DNA of 64,000 bases, from positions 124,001 through 188,000 of the forward strand of contig NZ_JAJAVQ010000001.1 of the NCBI RefSeq assembly GCF_020531985.1. The letters run 5' to 3'. Both the position numbers and the translations under genes were made by a program. Under the pieces are notes generated by a model that had not been told where the DNA came from, made no database searches, and saw nothing but the letters and a program-made list of their open reading frames with translations. The stretch is from Rheinheimera aquimaris (GTDB lineage: Bacteria > Pseudomonadota > Gammaproteobacteria > Enterobacterales > Alteromonadaceae). Below are positions 20,764 through 32,251 of the stretch, piece after piece (position 1 is the stretch's first letter; the number at the start of each line of letters is the position of its first letter).

Positions 20764-20992
20764 TTATACCTTTAAAAATCAACATAAAATTATCAACTTC
20801 AGTTACGATAAGTATCGCGATATGTACGAAGCGGTAGCTGCAGCTGAAGGTATTGATTTAAGAGCGTTTCTTGCAATGGAACAGCAGGTTGCGATGACGG
20901 CGAAGCGGGGAGCTGCTGTAAAGAACTATCGTCAGCAGGAGTTTGCCCGCATGGGTTTTGCAAATATTGCTTTTGTCCGGGATGAACACTGA
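20747..20992 (+). CDS. Small conserved hypothetical protein
   Basis: A soluble 81-residue protein whose start overlaps the EamA gene by 17 bp; GGAGAGGC lies just upstream of the ATG, so translation is well supported. The sequence is charged and helical in its second half (LRAFLAMEQQVAMTAKRG, then EFARMGFANIAFV). I do not recognise a domain. Tight overlap puts it in the acyltransferase/EamA operon. Confidence 0.7.
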   Translation: MARQISYTFKNQHKIINFSYDKYRDMYEAVAAAEGIDLRAFLAMEQQVAMTAKRGAAVKNYRQQEFARMGFANIAFVRDEH

Positions 20993-21005
20993 CATTGCTG
21001 CAAAT

Positions 21006-21033
21006 AAAAAAGGACACCGAGGTGTCCTTTTTT
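21006..21033 (-). terminator. Terminator of the cold-shock gene
   Basis: AAAAGGACACC and GGTGTCCTTTT pair around a two-base GA centre, flanked by A- and T-runs. It lies 14 bp beyond the cspA-type stop on the minus strand and also ends the plus-strand operon. Confidence 0.85.
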
Positions 21034-21046
21034 GCAAGCGCTTAAA

Positions 21047-21256
21047 TTACAGAACTGTAACGTTAGCAGCTTGTGGGCCTTTTTGGCCTTGTTCGATTTC
21101 GAAAGAAACGCGCTGACCTTCGTTTAAGGTTTTGTAACCTTCAGTCTGGATTGCACGGAAGTGAACGAAAGCGTCTGCGCCGCCGTTGTCCTGAGTAATG
21201 AAACCGAAACCTTTATCAGCGTTGAACCACTTAACTACACCAGTTACTTTAGCCAT
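21047..21256 (-). CDS. Cold-shock protein, CspA family
   Basis: A 69-residue single cold-shock domain, an RNA chaperone binding single-stranded nucleic acid. RNP1 is KGFGFI (residues about 15-20) and RNP2 is DAFVHF (28-33), with the usual GxVKWFNxxKGFGFI opening. A good ribosome site (TTTAGGAG) lies upstream. It is monocistronic, ends in a strong terminator, and has a long AT-rich leader region as cold-shock genes usually do. Whether it is cold-induced or constitutive cannot be told from the protein. Confidence 0.95.
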   Translation of the reverse strand: MAKVTGVVKWFNADKGFGFITQDNGGADAFVHFRAIQTEGYKTLNEGQRVSFEIEQGQKGPQAANVTVL

Positions 21257-21518
21257 GAATGACTCCTAAAAATTTTAATAAACTAATTGACGCTTAATTG
21301 CGCTTTTAGCCTGACTGTTACCTTACTTATGCGGCCAAACGTGCGTGAATCTTCAGGACATGACTTACAATGAAGCTGTGTAGCGAAGTTTTCATAAACA
21401 TTTTGTTACATAGGTCTGCTTTACAGGCCGGTAAGCACTATAGCAGGTCTGCACGGAATGTATATAGCTAAATACAAATAAACCGTTGTCGTGCAATAAA
21501 AAAGTCGATTAAATAAAA
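21257..21518 (-). promoter_or_regulatory. Upstream region of the cold-shock gene (no gene)
   Basis: About 260 bases between the cspA-type start and the ald terminator. There is no credible ORF on either strand. Read on the minus strand it is AT-rich near the gene and probably contains the promoter plus a long 5' leader. I could not fix a single promoter. Confidence 0.45.
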
Positions 21519-21538
21519 AAGGCCGGATATCCGGCCTT
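21513..21538 (-). terminator. Terminator of ald
   Basis: A 20-bp perfect palindrome, AAGGCCGGAT plus its complement (21519-21538), followed on the minus strand by TTTTTTATTT. It lies 28 bp past the ald stop. Confidence 0.88.
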
Positions 21539-21565
21539 CTTCTGCAGCTGCTTATTTATTGAGCA

Positions 21566-22684
21566 TTAAGCGTTTAGTGCGGTTTTTGGTTCAACAAAGG
21601 TAAAACCTAACGCTTCAGCAACGCTTTGGTTTGTTACCTGGCCATTAATGACGTTCAAGCCGTTCATTAAGTGCTGATCATCAAGTAGTGCTTGTTTGTA
21701 GCCTTTATTTGCCAGACGGATAATAAATGGCAGTGTTGCGTTGTTCAGCGCGAACGTTGATGTACGTGGCACGGCGCCAGGCATGTTTGCTACACAATAA
21801 TGCACTACGTCGTCAACAATGTAGGTTGGATCAGCGTGGGTCGTCGGTTTAGACGTTTCCACACAGCCACCCTGGTCGATGGCAACGTCTACAATAGCTG
21901 AGCCGGGTTTCATACGCTTGATATGATCTTTTGTAACCAGTTTGGGGGCTGCAGCGCCTGGCACCAATACGCCACCGATAACTAAATCTGCCGCCAGTAC
22001 TTCCTGCTCCAGTGCATCAGCAGTAGAGTAAATAGCTTTAACGGCACCGTTGAACTGCGCATTGATACGGCGCAGTACGTCAACACTGCGATCCAGCACT
22101 GTTACATCTGCACCCAGGCCAACAGCCATCTGAGCAGCGTTGGTACCTACCATACCACCACCGATTACAACCACTTTGGCTGGTGCTACGCCAGGTACAC
22201 CACCTAACAACATACCGCGGCCAGCGCATGATTTCTCTAAGGCGCGGGCTCCAGCCTGAATAGACATACGGCCAGCAACTTCTGACATAGGTGCTAACAG
22301 CGGTAGGCCACCACGATTGTCGGTAACCGTTTCGTAGGCAATACAAATGGCTTTTGATTTAATTAAATCTTCAGTTTGTGGTAAGTCCGGGGCAAGGTGC
22401 AGGTAAGTAAACAGGATCTGGCCTTCACGCAACATCGCACGCTCAACAGCCTGTGGTTCTTTTACTTTTACAATCATCTCTGCTTTAGCAAACACTTCAG
22501 CGGCTGTTGCCAATACAGTCGCACCTGCTGCGGTGTAGTCTTCATCGGTAAAGCCAATGCCGATGCCAGCATTGGTCTCAACCAGCACGCTGTGCTTATG
22601 GTTAACCAACTCGCGTACGCTGGCTGGAGTCATGCCAACGCGGTATTCGTGGTTTTTTATCTCTTTTGGTACGCCAATAATCAT
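21566..22684 (-). CDS. ald: Alanine dehydrogenase
   Basis: A 372-residue NAD-dependent L-alanine dehydrogenase, interconverting alanine with pyruvate plus ammonia. The N-terminus [20 protein letters not shown] carries the substrate-binding Arg. The Lys/His region (YLHLAPD) and the nucleotide-binding [23 protein letters not shown] (about 170) follow, and the C-terminus is that of the family. It is transcribed divergently from an lrp gene 148 bp away, a common arrangement in which Lrp-type regulators respond to alanine or leucine and control ald. Confidence 0.96.
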   Translation of the reverse strand: MIIGVPKEIKNHEYRVGMTPASVRELVNHKHSVLVETNAGIGIGFTDEDYTAAGATVLATAAEVFAKAEMIVKVKEPQAVERAMLREGQILFTYLHLAPDLPQTEDLIKSKAICIAYETVTDNRGGLPLLAPMSEVAGRMSIQAGARALEKSCAGRGMLLGGVPGVAPAKVVVIGGGMVGTNAAQMAVGLGADVTVLDRSVDVLRRINAQFNGAVKAIYSTADALEQEVLAADLVIGGVLVPGAAAPKLVTKDHIKRMKPGSAIVDVAIDQGGCVETSKPTTHADPTYIVDDVVHYCVANMPGAVPRTSTFALNNATLPFIIRLANKGYKQALLDDQHLMNGLNVINGQVTNQSVAEALGFTFVEPKTALNA

Positions 22685-22832
22685 AATTTTGAGCCTTATA
22701 TTGAGGTAAATGTTGGCTGAGGTAAAATTTGTGCGCAGTATACTTATTATTTTGTAGAATTAATGCTTGTTTTTAAGCTTCTGCATAGTGCAAAATTCTG
22801 TTTTAATTTAAACGGCAAAGTTTTTCGCTGCT

Positions 22833-23321
22833 ATGTACTCTTTAAATAAAAGTATCAAGAAGTTAGATCGTATAGACCGTAAAATACTGGCAGAATTGCA
22901 GCTCGATGGCCGTTTAGCAAATGTAGAGCTGGCGCGCAGGGTAGGGCTTAGCCCAACGCCTTGTCTGGAGCGCGTGCGAAAGCTGGAAGCGGAAGGTGTT
23001 ATTCTTGGTTATACCGCCCAGGTAGACCCGCATAAAGTAGGTGCCGCGTTACTGGTTTTTGTTGAAATTACACTAAGTAAAACCTCGCCTGAAGACTTTG
23101 ATGAGTTCAGTAAAGCGGTACAGAAACTGCAAGAAATCCAGGAGTGTCATCTGGTCTCCGGCAGCTTCGACTTTTTGCTAAAAACCCGAGTAGCAAATAT
23201 GGCGGCGTACCGCGAACTGCTTGGCGAAACGTTGCTCAGATTACCCAGCGTACGGGAAAGCCGCACTTATGTCGTGATGGAAGAGGTAAAACAAACCACC
23301 TTTGTCGCAATCAGCAGTTAA
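22833..23321 (+). CDS. lrp: Leucine-responsive regulator Lrp
   Basis: A 162-residue Lrp/AsnC-family regulator. The helix-turn-helix spans LDRIDRKILAELQLDGRLANVELARRVGLSPTPCLERVRKLE in one continuous N-terminal domain (residues about 11-52), followed by the RAM ligand-binding domain with GSFDFLLKTRV. It is near-identical in motif order to E. coli Lrp and sits upstream of ftsK exactly as in E. coli. It is divergent from ald, so the shared 22685-22832 spacer probably holds Lrp sites for both genes. Confidence 0.94.
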   Translation: MYSLNKSIKKLDRIDRKILAELQLDGRLANVELARRVGLSPTPCLERVRKLEAEGVILGYTAQVDPHKVGAALLVFVEITLSKTSPEDFDEFSKAVQKLQEIQECHLVSGSFDFLLKTRVANMAAYRELLGETLLRLPSVRESRTYVVMEEVKQTTFVAISS

Positions 23322-23416
23322 TTGTCGGTTCAGCCGGCCTTCACAGATGCACTTTTACAGTGTCTCTGGTATCTTAGCCTGCAGTACTGCCTCTTGGTGC
23401 GCAAAATGATAAAAAG

Positions 23417-25915
23417 ATGAGAAAAGGTAGGGTCCTTCATTTGCAGAACAGAGTTTATTTTCCGCTAAACGGTGTGCAGCGCTTGCTCGAAGTTGGATTA
23501 ATCGTATTTTCCGGCTTTGGCTTGTTTCTGTTGCTGGCGTTGTTGTCTTTTGATCCGGCGGATCCGAGCTGGTCGCAAACCGGTTATCAAACCAGTATCC
23601 ATAATTACGCCGGCCCTATAGGTGCCTGGCTGGCTGATCTGTTGCTTTTCAGCTTCGGCTGGATAGCATATTTAATACCTTTTCTCGTCGCGTTAAGTGG
23701 CTACCTGCTGTTCAAGCGTTTTCATGATCTGATGAGCCTTGATTATCTTATTCTGGGGCTGAGGATTATTGGTCTGGTATTGACGCTGCTAACGGCAACA
23801 GCTATCAGCAGTATGAATTTTAATGATATTTTTTATTTTTCTTCAGGCGGTGTAATAGGGGATGTCGTCAGTGGCGCGTTATTACCCTATTTTAACTTTA
23901 TCGGTACTATTTTGTTGTTGCTGTGCGGCTTTGCTACCGGGCTTACTCTGATGACCGGTATTTCCTGGTTGACGGTGGCTGATGCTTTAGGTGCTGCTTG
24001 TTACAGCGCTGCACAGTTTGTAATGTCAGTGCCCCAGCGTTTAAAAGAGCGCAGTAAAGATGACTATGATCCTTTTGCACAAAGCCCGGATGAAGACTCG
24101 CCGGTCAAAACAACTTACGTTACTGAAGAGCCGGTTCTGGCTGCGCCTAAGCCGCGGCAGACACCTAAGCTTGGTAAACCTGTTGCAGACAGTTTACCAA
24201 TCTCGCCGTTAGACGAAAAAACGCAGGCTAAAGCGTATTACAGCGTTGATACGCTGGCCGATGAGAACCTGTCATTCAGTGCAATCGATGAACCTGATAG
24301 TGGTGATTGGGAAGAAACTCTGCACCAGCTGGATTTACCGTCTGAATCTGAAGTAGAAACTGTGCTGTCTGCTGTGACAGACGATGAGGATGATAGTGAA
24401 GAAGTGTCGCATCAGATGGAGGAGTTGCCATCTCTTGCGCTGCTGGATAGACCAGATAAAGCGGTGAATCCGATAGACCCCGCGGATTTGGAGCGGGTAT
24501 CCCGCCTGGTCGAAGCAAAACTGCTGGACTTTAATGTTGAAGCCAAGGTTGTTGGTGTGCATCCTGGACCGGTTGTAACCCGGTTTGAGCTGGATCTGGC
24601 GCCTGGTGTCAAAGTCAGTAAAATTACCGGCTTATCAAAAGATTTAGCCCGTTCTTTATCCGCTATCAGTGTGCGTGTAGTCGAGGTGATACCGGGTAAA
24701 TCTTACATTGGCCTCGAACTGCCTAATCAACACCGTGAAATTGTGAGGCTGTCAGAGGTCATTGGTGATGAGATCTTCGATAACTCTAAGTCACCACTGA
24801 CAATGGTATTAGGTAAGGATATTGCCGGTAAGTCGGTTGTGGCAGACCTGGCGAAAATGCCTCACTTGCTGGTTGCCGGTACGACCGGATCCGGTAAATC
24901 GGTTGGCGTTAACGTGATGATTTGTAGTTTGCTGTATAAATCAACGCCTGACGATGTACGCTTTTTAATGATCGACCCGAAAATGCTGGAACTGTCTATT
25001 TATGAAGGTATTCCACATTTGCTGACCGAAGTGGTTACCGACATGAAAGATGCAGCCAATGGCCTGCGCTGGTGTGTTGGTGAAATGGAGCGGCGTTACA
25101 AACTTATGTCTGCGCTGGGTGTGCGTAACCTGAAGGGTTATAACGCAAAAATTAAAGAAGCCATTGCTGATGGTGCACCGATCAAAGATCCGCTGTGGCG
25201 GCCATCAGATGATATGCGTACTGAAGCGCCATTGCTTGAAAAGCTGCCCTCTATCGTTGTAGTAATAGACGAATTCGCCGACATGATGATGATAGTTGGT
25301 AAAAAAGTGGAAGAGCTTATCGCACGTATCGCTCAGAAGGCTCGGGCTGCCGGTATTCACCTGATTCTCGCGACACAGCGGCCCTCTGTTGATGTTATTA
25401 CCGGTTTGATTAAAGCGAATATTCCAACCCGTATTGCCTTTCAGGTGTCATCGAAAATTGACTCACGCACTATTTTAGACCAACAGGGCGCAGAGAGTTT
25501 GCTTGGGCAGGGCGATATGTTGTATTTGCCACCGGGTTCAGGCGTGCCGACCCGGGTGCATGGTGCCTTTGTTGATGATCACGAGGTGCATGCTGTAGTG
25601 GCGGATTGGAAAAAGCGTGGCAAGCCAAATTATATTCCGGATATTTTAAGTGGTGAAACCACAGAAGAAAATCTGCTGCCGGGTGAAACCATCGAAGGCG
25701 AAGATGGCGAAGCTGATCCGCTTTATGATCAAGCTGTTGCCTTTGTCACGGAAACACGCCGGGCCTCGGTATCCGGCGTACAACGCAAATTCCGCATTGG
25801 TTATAACCGGGCCGCGCGTCTGGTAGAGCAAATGGAGCACAGTGGTATTGTTACCGGCCCGGGTCATAACGGTAACCGAGAAGTCATGGCGCCAGCGCCG
25901 CCAAAAGGATATTAA
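23417..25915 (+). CDS. ftsK: DNA translocase FtsK
   Basis: An 832-residue septal DNA pump that resolves chromosome dimers with XerCD. Four N-terminal membrane helices (about residues 25-200) are followed by an acidic linker (about 210-350), shorter than in E. coli FtsK. The RecA-like motor has Walker A GTTGSGKS at about 488-495 and Walker [12 protein letters not shown] near 613. The gamma winged-helix domain for KOPS recognition is at the C-terminus ([23 protein letters not shown]). lolA follows with no gap. Confidence 0.97.
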   Translation: MRKGRVLHLQNRVYFPLNGVQRLLEVGLIVFSGFGLFLLLALLSFDPADPSWSQTGYQTSIHNYAGPIGAWLADLLLFSFGWIAYLIPFLVALSGYLLFKRFHDLMSLDYLILGLRIIGLVLTLLTATAISSMNFNDIFYFSSGGVIGDVVSGALLPYFNFIGTILLLLCGFATGLTLMTGISWLTVADALGAACYSAAQFVMSVPQRLKERSKDDYDPFAQSPDEDSPVKTTYVTEEPVLAAPKPRQTPKLGKPVADSLPISPLDEKTQAKAYYSVDTLADENLSFSAIDEPDSGDWEETLHQLDLPSESEVETVLSAVTDDEDDSEEVSHQMEELPSLALLDRPDKAVNPIDPADLERVSRLVEAKLLDFNVEAKVVGVHPGPVVTRFELDLAPGVKVSKITGLSKDLARSLSAISVRVVEVIPGKSYIGLELPNQHREIVRLSEVIGDEIFDNSKSPLTMVLGKDIAGKSVVADLAKMPHLLVAGTTGSGKSVGVNVMICSLLYKSTPDDVRFLMIDPKMLELSIYEGIPHLLTEVVTDMKDAANGLRWCVGEMERRYKLMSALGVRNLKGYNAKIKEAIADGAPIKDPLWRPSDDMRTEAPLLEKLPSIVVVIDEFADMMMIVGKKVEELIARIAQKARAAGIHLILATQRPSVDVITGLIKANIPTRIAFQVSSKIDSRTILDQQGAESLLGQGDMLYLPPGSGVPTRVHGAFVDDHEVHAVVADWKKRGKPNYIPDILSGETTEENLLPGETIEGEDGEADPLYDQAVAFVTETRRASVSGVQRKFRIGYNRAARLVEQMEHSGIVTGPGHNGNREVMAPAPPKGY

Positions 25916-26527
25916 ATGCTACGTAAAGTGTTTGCTGTTGTTCTGATGTCTGTTTCTGTTTCGGCGCTTGCACAAAGTGCAGAGGAGCAGTTGCAACGTA
26001 AATTGGCAACAATAAAGACCTTCTCTGCCAGCTTTGAGCAGCAGGTAACCGATGCTCAGCATCAACTTCTGCAGCAAGGTAAAGGCCAGCTTATGATAAA
26101 GCAGCCGGCTAGATTCCGTTTCGAAACAACCGAACCTGAACCCAATCTGTTTATTGGCGACGGCGCTACATTGTGGTTTTACAACGAGCCGCTGGAGCAA
26201 CTGACGATTTATGATGCGCAAAATGAGGTGAACAGAACGCCTTTTGTGTTACTGACATCAACTAAGCCTGAGCTGTGGCAACAATACGATGTTACGCGGC
26301 AGGGTGAGCAGTTTGTTATCCGCTCAAAAGCAGCAGACAGCCCGGTTAAGCAGTTAACGCTGAGTTTTTCCGGTTCAGCCTTATCAAAGATGCAGGTATT
26401 AGATATGAACCAGCAATTAAGCGAATTTAATTTTACGCTGGTGCAGTTGAATATTGCCTTAGAAGACAGCCTGTTCCGGTTTGAACCGCCGGAGCATACT
26501 GATATTGATGATCAGCGTCAGCGATAA
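25916..26527 (+). CDS. lolA: Outer-membrane lipoprotein carrier protein LolA
   Basis: A 203-residue periplasmic chaperone that carries lipoproteins from LolCDE to LolB. The signal peptide is [20 protein letters not shown] (residues 1-20). The mature protein has the LolA pattern [29 protein letters not shown] and [19 protein letters not shown]. The start codon immediately follows the ftsK stop, so translation is coupled; this order is conserved in gammaproteobacteria. Confidence 0.96.
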   Translation: MLRKVFAVVLMSVSVSALAQSAEEQLQRKLATIKTFSASFEQQVTDAQHQLLQQGKGQLMIKQPARFRFETTEPEPNLFIGDGATLWFYNEPLEQLTIYDAQNEVNRTPFVLLTSTKPELWQQYDVTRQGEQFVIRSKAADSPVKQLTLSFSGSALSKMQVLDMNQQLSEFNFTLVQLNIALEDSLFRFEPPEHTDIDDQRQR

Positions 26528-26532
26528 TTATT

Positions 26533-27872
26533 GTGAATTCTATACCCCTCGATTTTGGTGAGGACTTCCGCCCGCTGGCTGCCAGAATGCGCCCACGCAA
26601 TCTGGATGAATATGCAGGTCAGCAGCATTTAATTGGTGAAGGTACTGCGCTTCGCAAAGCCATCACGGCGGGGCGGGTGTTTTCGCTTATTTTGTGGGGC
26701 CCTCCTGGCACAGGTAAAACTACACTGGCTGAAGTTATTGCCAGCCATGCTGATGCAGCTATCAGCAAACTCTCAGCTGTTACCTGTGGTATTAAAGATA
26801 TACGTGACGCTATCGCTGAAGCTAAGCAACGTCAGCAGCAATATCAGCAACGCACCTTGCTGTTCGTTGACGAAGTACACCGCTTTAACAAAAGTCAGCA
26901 GGACGCATTCTTACCTTTTATCGAAGATGGCACTATCATTTTTATTGGTGCAACCACCGAAAATCCGTCTTTTGCGCTAAATAATGCTATTTTGTCCCGT
27001 GCCAGAGTGTGTGTACTTAAAGCCCTGAGTGATGCCGATTTGCGCAAGGTGTTGATGCAGGCGTTAACTGACACAGAACGGGGTCTGGGTGAGGGAGGCA
27101 TTGCACTTACGGCTGACGCAGAACAATTGTTACTGCAGCTTTCTGCCGGTGATGCCCGCAAACTGCTCAACCTGTTAGAGCAGGCCGCAGAACTCACCGA
27201 CGCAGGTAGCGCAGGTAAAGTCATCGAATTTGACACTCTGAAGCATCTGGTACCAAAGCAGTTGCCGGGTTTTGATAATCAGGGCGACTTATTTTACGAT
27301 CTGATTTCGGCATTTCATAAATCCGTGCGCGGCTCAGACCCGGATGCCGCACTTTACTGGTACTGCCGGATACTGGCTGGCGGCGGCGATCCCCTGTATG
27401 TTGCAAGGCGTTTACTGGCAATTGCCAGTGAGGACATTGGTAACGCTGATCCGCGGGCACTAACACTGGCGCTAAACGCCTGGGATACGTTTGAGCGCGT
27501 CGGGCCGTCGGAGGGTGAGCGCGCGATAGCGCAGGCTGCGGTTTATCTGGCATTAGCGCCTAAAAGCAATGCGGTTTATAGTGCTTTTAATCAGTTAAAG
27601 CAGTTAGTCTCGGAGCAACCGGCCTATGATGTGCCGTTACATTTGCGTAATGCCCCAACCCGTTTAATGAAGCAGTTGGGGTTTGGTGAAGGATATCGCT
27701 ACGCGCATGATGAACCCGGTGCTTACGCTGCAGGAGAGCAATATTTGCCTGACAGTTTAGCCGGGCAATCTTTTTATCAGCCATCAGATCGCGGTATGGA
27801 AAAACAGCTATCGGAGAAGCTGCGTTATTTAAAGCAGCTGGATGCCCAAAGCCCTAAAAAGAGGCGAAACTA

Positions 27873-27873
<1 letters not shown>
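26533..27873 (+). CDS. rarA: Replication-associated recombination protein A (RarA/MgsA)
   Basis: A 446-residue AAA+ ATPase acting at stalled replication forks. The GTG start at 26533 follows lolA by 5 bp. Walker A is GPPGTGKT (about 56-63), Walker B is [17 protein letters not shown] (about 113), and sensor 1 is [10 protein letters not shown]. The C-terminal tetramerisation domain contains [19 protein letters not shown]. It sits in the conserved ftsK-lolA-rarA-serS order. Confidence 0.96.
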
Positions 27874-29542
<1,669 letters not shown>

Positions 29543-29555
29543 ACCTAAGCAGATG

Positions 29556-29588
29556 CCGGCACTGACGTTACTGGATTGTGCCGGTTTT
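29556..29588 (+). terminator. Terminator of serS
   Basis: A 7-bp stem CCGGCAC / GTGCCGG with a 15-base loop, followed by TTTT, 13 bp past the serS stop. Confidence 0.6.
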
Positions 29589-29604
29589 AGCAGGATCAAT
29601 AAAA

Positions 29605-29757
29605 ATGCCCAAACCCCGTAAAAGCATTAAACAGACTAACCCCGCGCTAATGCGGGGTATTTATCTGGCGATAATTATTGGCATAGTAGCAATTTTCGCC
29701 ATAGTGACGCTGGAGTCGATAATCAGTATTCTCAGCGACGCCTTTGCTGATTCATAA
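29605..29757 (+). CDS. Possible 50-residue single-span membrane protein
   Basis: An ATG at 29605 with AGGA ten bases upstream opens a 50-codon frame. It has a basic N-terminus ([18 protein letters not shown]), one strongly hydrophobic segment (residues about 20-37, [18 protein letters not shown]) and a short acidic end, fitting a positive-inside single-span protein. Its last six bases overlap the convergent tusE stop. A GC-rich hairpin (29639-29658) lies inside it, which could mean the region is only a terminator. I do not recognise a family. Confidence 0.45.
   Translation: MPKPRKSIKQTNPALMRGIYLAIIIGIVAIFAIVTLESIISILSDAFADS
29639..29658. repeat. Inverted repeat ACCCCGC / GCGGGGT
   Basis: A 7-bp perfect stem with a six-base loop inside the small ORF at 29605. 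It is followed by ATTTAT on the plus strand and TTAGTCTGTTT on the minus strand. It may act as a weak terminator for tusE or serS transcripts. Confidence 0.5.
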
Positions 29758-30087
29758 ACACTTAGCTGGCTTGGGCAGGCCGGCTATCCGTGTCGCCTGC
29801 TTGGCAGGGCCTTGTGGGAATAACATAAACAGATACTTGCTATTACCTTTTTCAGGGCCAAGCTGCTGCGCCATCGCTTTGACTAAAATGCGTATAGCGG
29901 GAGACGTCTGAAACTCGACATAAAACTGTCTTACGAAATGCACAACTTCCCAATGCGCCTCGGTCATTGTTATCTGTTCCGCCACAGCAAGCGCCTGAGC
30001 AACCGCCGTATTCCAGTCTTGTAAATTAGCCAGATAGCCGTGTTTATCCAACGGTATTGCTTTTCCATCAACTGTTATTTCTGCCAT
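29752..30087 (-). CDS. tusE: Sulfurtransferase TusE (DsrC family)
   Basis: A 111-residue DsrC/TusE protein, the last persulfide carrier of the Tus relay before MnmA in 2-thiouridine synthesis of tRNA wobble U34. The conserved penultimate Cys is present (KPAKCL). Upstream are [15 protein letters not shown] and [17 protein letters not shown], with the two-residue pattern typical of the family. The start overlaps the tusB 3' end by 13 bp, making a tusD-C-B-E operon; in E. coli tusE is beside yccA instead, here yccA is at the other end. Confidence 0.95.
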   Translation of the reverse strand: MAEITVDGKAIPLDKHGYLANLQDWNTAVAQALAVAEQITMTEAHWEVVHFVRQFYVEFQTSPAIRILVKAMAQQLGPEKGNSKYLFMLFPQGPAKQATRIAGLPKPAKCL

Positions 30088-30344
30088 AAAATATTCTGCG
30101 TCGCTTTACTGCAAAGTTCTACCCATTGTTGTGCGCTTACAGCGGTGATGCCATCAGGCTGTTGAAGTTGTCGTACTGTTAAATCTGTCTGCAGCGCATA
30201 TAACTTTTTTACAGGCCACGAAAGGTGAGGAGACAAGCACAGATAAACTGCATCCTGCCGCAACAGAATAGCATCGTCGTGCTGACAAATTCGAGATAGA
30301 GAATCCAGATTTACTTCTGGTGTAATCAAGCTTATTAATTTCAT
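30075..30344 (-). CDS. tusB: Sulfurtransferase complex subunit TusB (DsrH family)
   Basis: An 89-residue DsrH-like subunit of the TusBCD hexamer. It is weakly conserved but recognisable by the [20 protein letters not shown] core and by position. It lacks an obvious catalytic Cys at the TusD-equivalent place, as usual for TusB. One-base overlap with tusC (30344) and 13-bp overlap with tusE indicate coupled translation. Confidence 0.9.
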   Translation of the reverse strand: MKLISLITPEVNLDSLSRICQHDDAILLRQDAVYLCLSPHLSWPVKKLYALQTDLTVRQLQQPDGITAVSAQQWVELCSKATQNILWQK

Positions 30345-30700
30345 TAAGTTGTTATCACCTGATGCTGAGACGATAGCAAAGCAGCAATGTCGGCCTTGCT
30401 CAACAAGGTTACCGCAATATTTAACTGTGCCGGTTCTAACCCGCGCGCTGTAACTGATTCAAGGCAAGCATAAACCTGCTCTATATCGTACAGCGAAAAC
30501 AACTTAAAACTGCGCGGGTACTGTTTCAGGCCAAAGTCTGGCTGGTCGACTGTTGGCAGTAACTGATAAACAGCGTCATCACAAAACAAAATGCTGACGC
30601 TGTGCTCGACGGCGGCTAACGCCAGCGCCATATCCAGAGCTTCACGGCCATTGCTGTTGTTAAACGGGCTGTGTTGTTGTAGAAGCAATATATTTCGCAT
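30344..30700 (-). CDS. tusC: Sulfurtransferase complex subunit TusC (DsrF family)
   Basis: A 118-residue DsrE/F-fold protein. It opens with NILLLQQHSPFNNSNGREALDMALA, broken here only by my citing it as the family's nucleotide-binding-like loop (NNSNGREALD, residues 13-22), and then VSILFCDDAVYQLLP. It is a structural member of the TusBCD sulfur-transfer complex. Its start and stop each overlap a neighbour by a single base. Confidence 0.92.
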   Translation of the reverse strand: MRNILLLQQHSPFNNSNGREALDMALALAAVEHSVSILFCDDAVYQLLPTVDQPDFGLKQYPRSFKLFSLYDIEQVYACLESVTARGLEPAQLNIAVTLLSKADIAALLSSQHQVITT

Positions 30701-31062
30701 CAGAACTGTATCAACTTATCTATATTGGTTTGTCGCATCGCGAACTCAGCCAGGCCAGCAGCGACATAGCCGTGCTTAGGTTGTTTTACTGCAGTTACGA
30801 CGCCACGTTTTTCTGCAGCAGTAACGCAAAAAAGCAGAGGTATATGGTGTTGCTGACAAAAATAGGCCAGTTCGGCGCTGAGATCTGGCTCATCAGCAGG
30901 CAAATCGTTATCAGCAGAGGCGCAGTATACGGCATCCTGGTACAAAAAAATGTGCTCTATGCTATGACCCATTTGAACTGAAGTTTTGGCAAAATGCAGT
31001 GCACTCGCCAGGCTCTGACTGGCAAAACCATTGGATGTAAGCAGTAAACCAAAGCGCGTCAT
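30700..31062 (-). CDS. tusD: Sulfurtransferase complex subunit TusD (DsrE family)
   Basis: A 120-residue DsrE protein; it receives persulfide sulfur from TusA on a conserved Cys, here in HIPLLFCVTAAEKRGV (Cys around residue 79). It has the fold's repeated pattern FGLLLTSNGFASQSLASALHFA and HIEHIFLYQDAVYCA. It is the first gene of the tusDCBE operon on the minus strand, separated from the upstream yccA by a terminator, so a promoter is expected in the 31063-31085 region or read-through occurs. Confidence 0.94.
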   Translation of the reverse strand: MTRFGLLLTSNGFASQSLASALHFAKTSVQMGHSIEHIFLYQDAVYCASADNDLPADEPDLSAELAYFCQQHHIPLLFCVTAAEKRGVVTAVKQPKHGYVAAGLAEFAMRQTNIDKLIQF

Positions 31063-31082
31063 AAATAAAGTGCCTGAATAAA

Positions 31083-31110
31083 AAAATGCCCCGACCAGCG
31101 GGGCATTTTA
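31083..31110 (-). terminator. Terminator of yccA
   Basis: The stem ATGCCCCG / CGGGGCAT with a five-base loop is followed on the minus strand by TTTTTT. It separates yccA from tusD. Confidence 0.85.
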
Positions 31111-31143
31111 ACTAATTAGTGTAAAGAGGCATAGCGCCGGTGT

Positions 31144-31812
31144 TTAGTCATCGCCGCCAAATACGCCAAGTAACTGCAACAAATTGACAAAAATGTTGAA
31201 AACATTCAGGTATAAACCAACAGTTGCGCGAATATAGTTTGTTTCACCGCCATGAATAATCCGGCTGGTATCGAACAGAATAAGGGCAGACATAATCAGA
31301 ATAATTGCAGCGCTGATAGCTAAGCTTAGGGCTGGAATCGACAGGAAGATGTTTGCCAGCGCGGCTACCAGCACAACAATCAGACCTACCATCAGGAAAC
31401 CACCCATAAAAGAGAAATCTTTACGGGTTGTTAATGCATAAGCTGACAAACTGAAAAAGATCAGTGCCGTGCCACCAAGGGCCTGCATAATTAACGCCGG
31501 GCCGTTAGCTAAACCCGCGTAGTAGTTCAGCATCGGGCCAAGTGATGCGCCCATAGCGCCGGTGAAAGCAAACACCCAAAAAATACCACTGGCAGAGTCC
31601 GCAGTTTTATTGACAATAAACAACATAATAAAACCAGCTACAAAACATACCAGCGACATCATTGGAGACATATTAAGCGCCATGGCCACGCTTGCTGTCA
31701 CGGCACTGAAGGCGAGGGTCATAGCCAATAAAAAGTAGGTATTTCGCAGAACTTTATTGATCTCCACACTGCGTCCGGCAGTGCTTAGAACAGAAGTTTC
31801 TCTGTATGACAT
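31144..31812 (-). CDS. yccA: Bax inhibitor-1/YccA family membrane protein
   Basis: A 222-residue protein with seven hydrophobic helices from residue about 25 to the C-terminus. It belongs to the BI-1 (UPF0005) family. In E. coli YccA is a substrate and modulator of the FtsH protease at the inner membrane. Family hallmarks are the Asp-containing stretch ILFDTSRIIHGGETNYI and the C-terminal LYLNVFNIFVNLLQLLGVFGGDD, here ending in the typical Gly-Gly-Asp-Asp. It is adjacent to tus genes, as in E. coli. Confidence 0.93.
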   Translation of the reverse strand: MSYRETSVLSTAGRSVEINKVLRNTYFLLAMTLAFSAVTASVAMALNMSPMMSLVCFVAGFIMLFIVNKTADSASGIFWVFAFTGAMGASLGPMLNYYAGLANGPALIMQALGGTALIFFSLSAYALTTRKDFSFMGGFLMVGLIVVLVAALANIFLSIPALSLAISAAIILIMSALILFDTSRIIHGGETNYIRATVGLYLNVFNIFVNLLQLLGVFGGDD

Positions 31813-31958
31813 AATTTACTCTCCTGATACAAAGGTTTAATAACGCATTTGACGATATCATACGCAGTAAGTTCCGTTCAGACCAGCATCCACAGTAACA
31901 ATTTAGCGACAATGTGATTTTTTTCGATTAAATGCTTTCTTTTGTCTGACGAACTGAT

Positions 31959-31964
31959 TAATAT
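31959..31964 (+). promoter_or_regulatory. -10 element of first tRNA-Ser
   Basis: TAATAT lies 10 bases before the mature tRNA, with TTTCTT 17 bp upstream as a weak -35 and a GC-rich CGCGTCGCC after it. Confidence 0.5.
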
Positions 31965-31974
31965 ACGCGTCGCC

Positions 31975-32065
31975 GGAGGGATGGCAGAGCGGTTTAATGC
32001 ACCGGTCTTGAAAACCGGCGTGGGTTAATAGCCCACCGAGAGTTCGAATCTCTCTCCCTCCGCCA
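31975..32065 (+). tRNA. tRNA-Ser (anticodon UGA), copy 1
   Basis: A 91-nt class II tRNA. The acceptor stem is GGAGGGA/TCCCTCC, anticodon loop CTTGAAA (TGA), a long variable arm (CGTGGGTTAATAGCCCACCG region), T-loop GTTCGAATC, and encoded CCA. It is identical to the second copy 277 bp downstream. Confidence 0.96.
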
Positions 32066-32068
32066 CTA

Positions 32069-32093
32069 AAACCACCTTCAGGGTGGTTTTTTT
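32069..32093 (+). terminator. Terminator of first tRNA-Ser
   Basis: AAACCACC and GGTGGTTT pair around TTCAG, followed by a run of seven T. It shows the two tRNA-Ser genes are separate transcription units. Confidence 0.85.
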
Positions 32094-32208
32094 GTATCCG
32101 TAAAAACTGAAAGGCCGTATGGCGTAAAGGAAATGGTCTGGAAATTGTACGAATAATGGCTTTATTGTCGATTTACTAGGCAAACGGTTGAAAAGTACAA
32201 AAAAGCCC

Positions 32209-32237
32209 TTTACAAAGCCCGGTACAGTTTTTAATAT
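32209..32237 (+). promoter_or_regulatory. Promoter of second tRNA-Ser
   Basis: TTTACA (32209-32214) and TAATAT (32232-32237) are separated by exactly 17 bp, 14 bases before the mature tRNA. It is close to sigma-70 consensus. Confidence 0.75.
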
Positions 32238-32251
32238 TCGCCCTGTAACGC

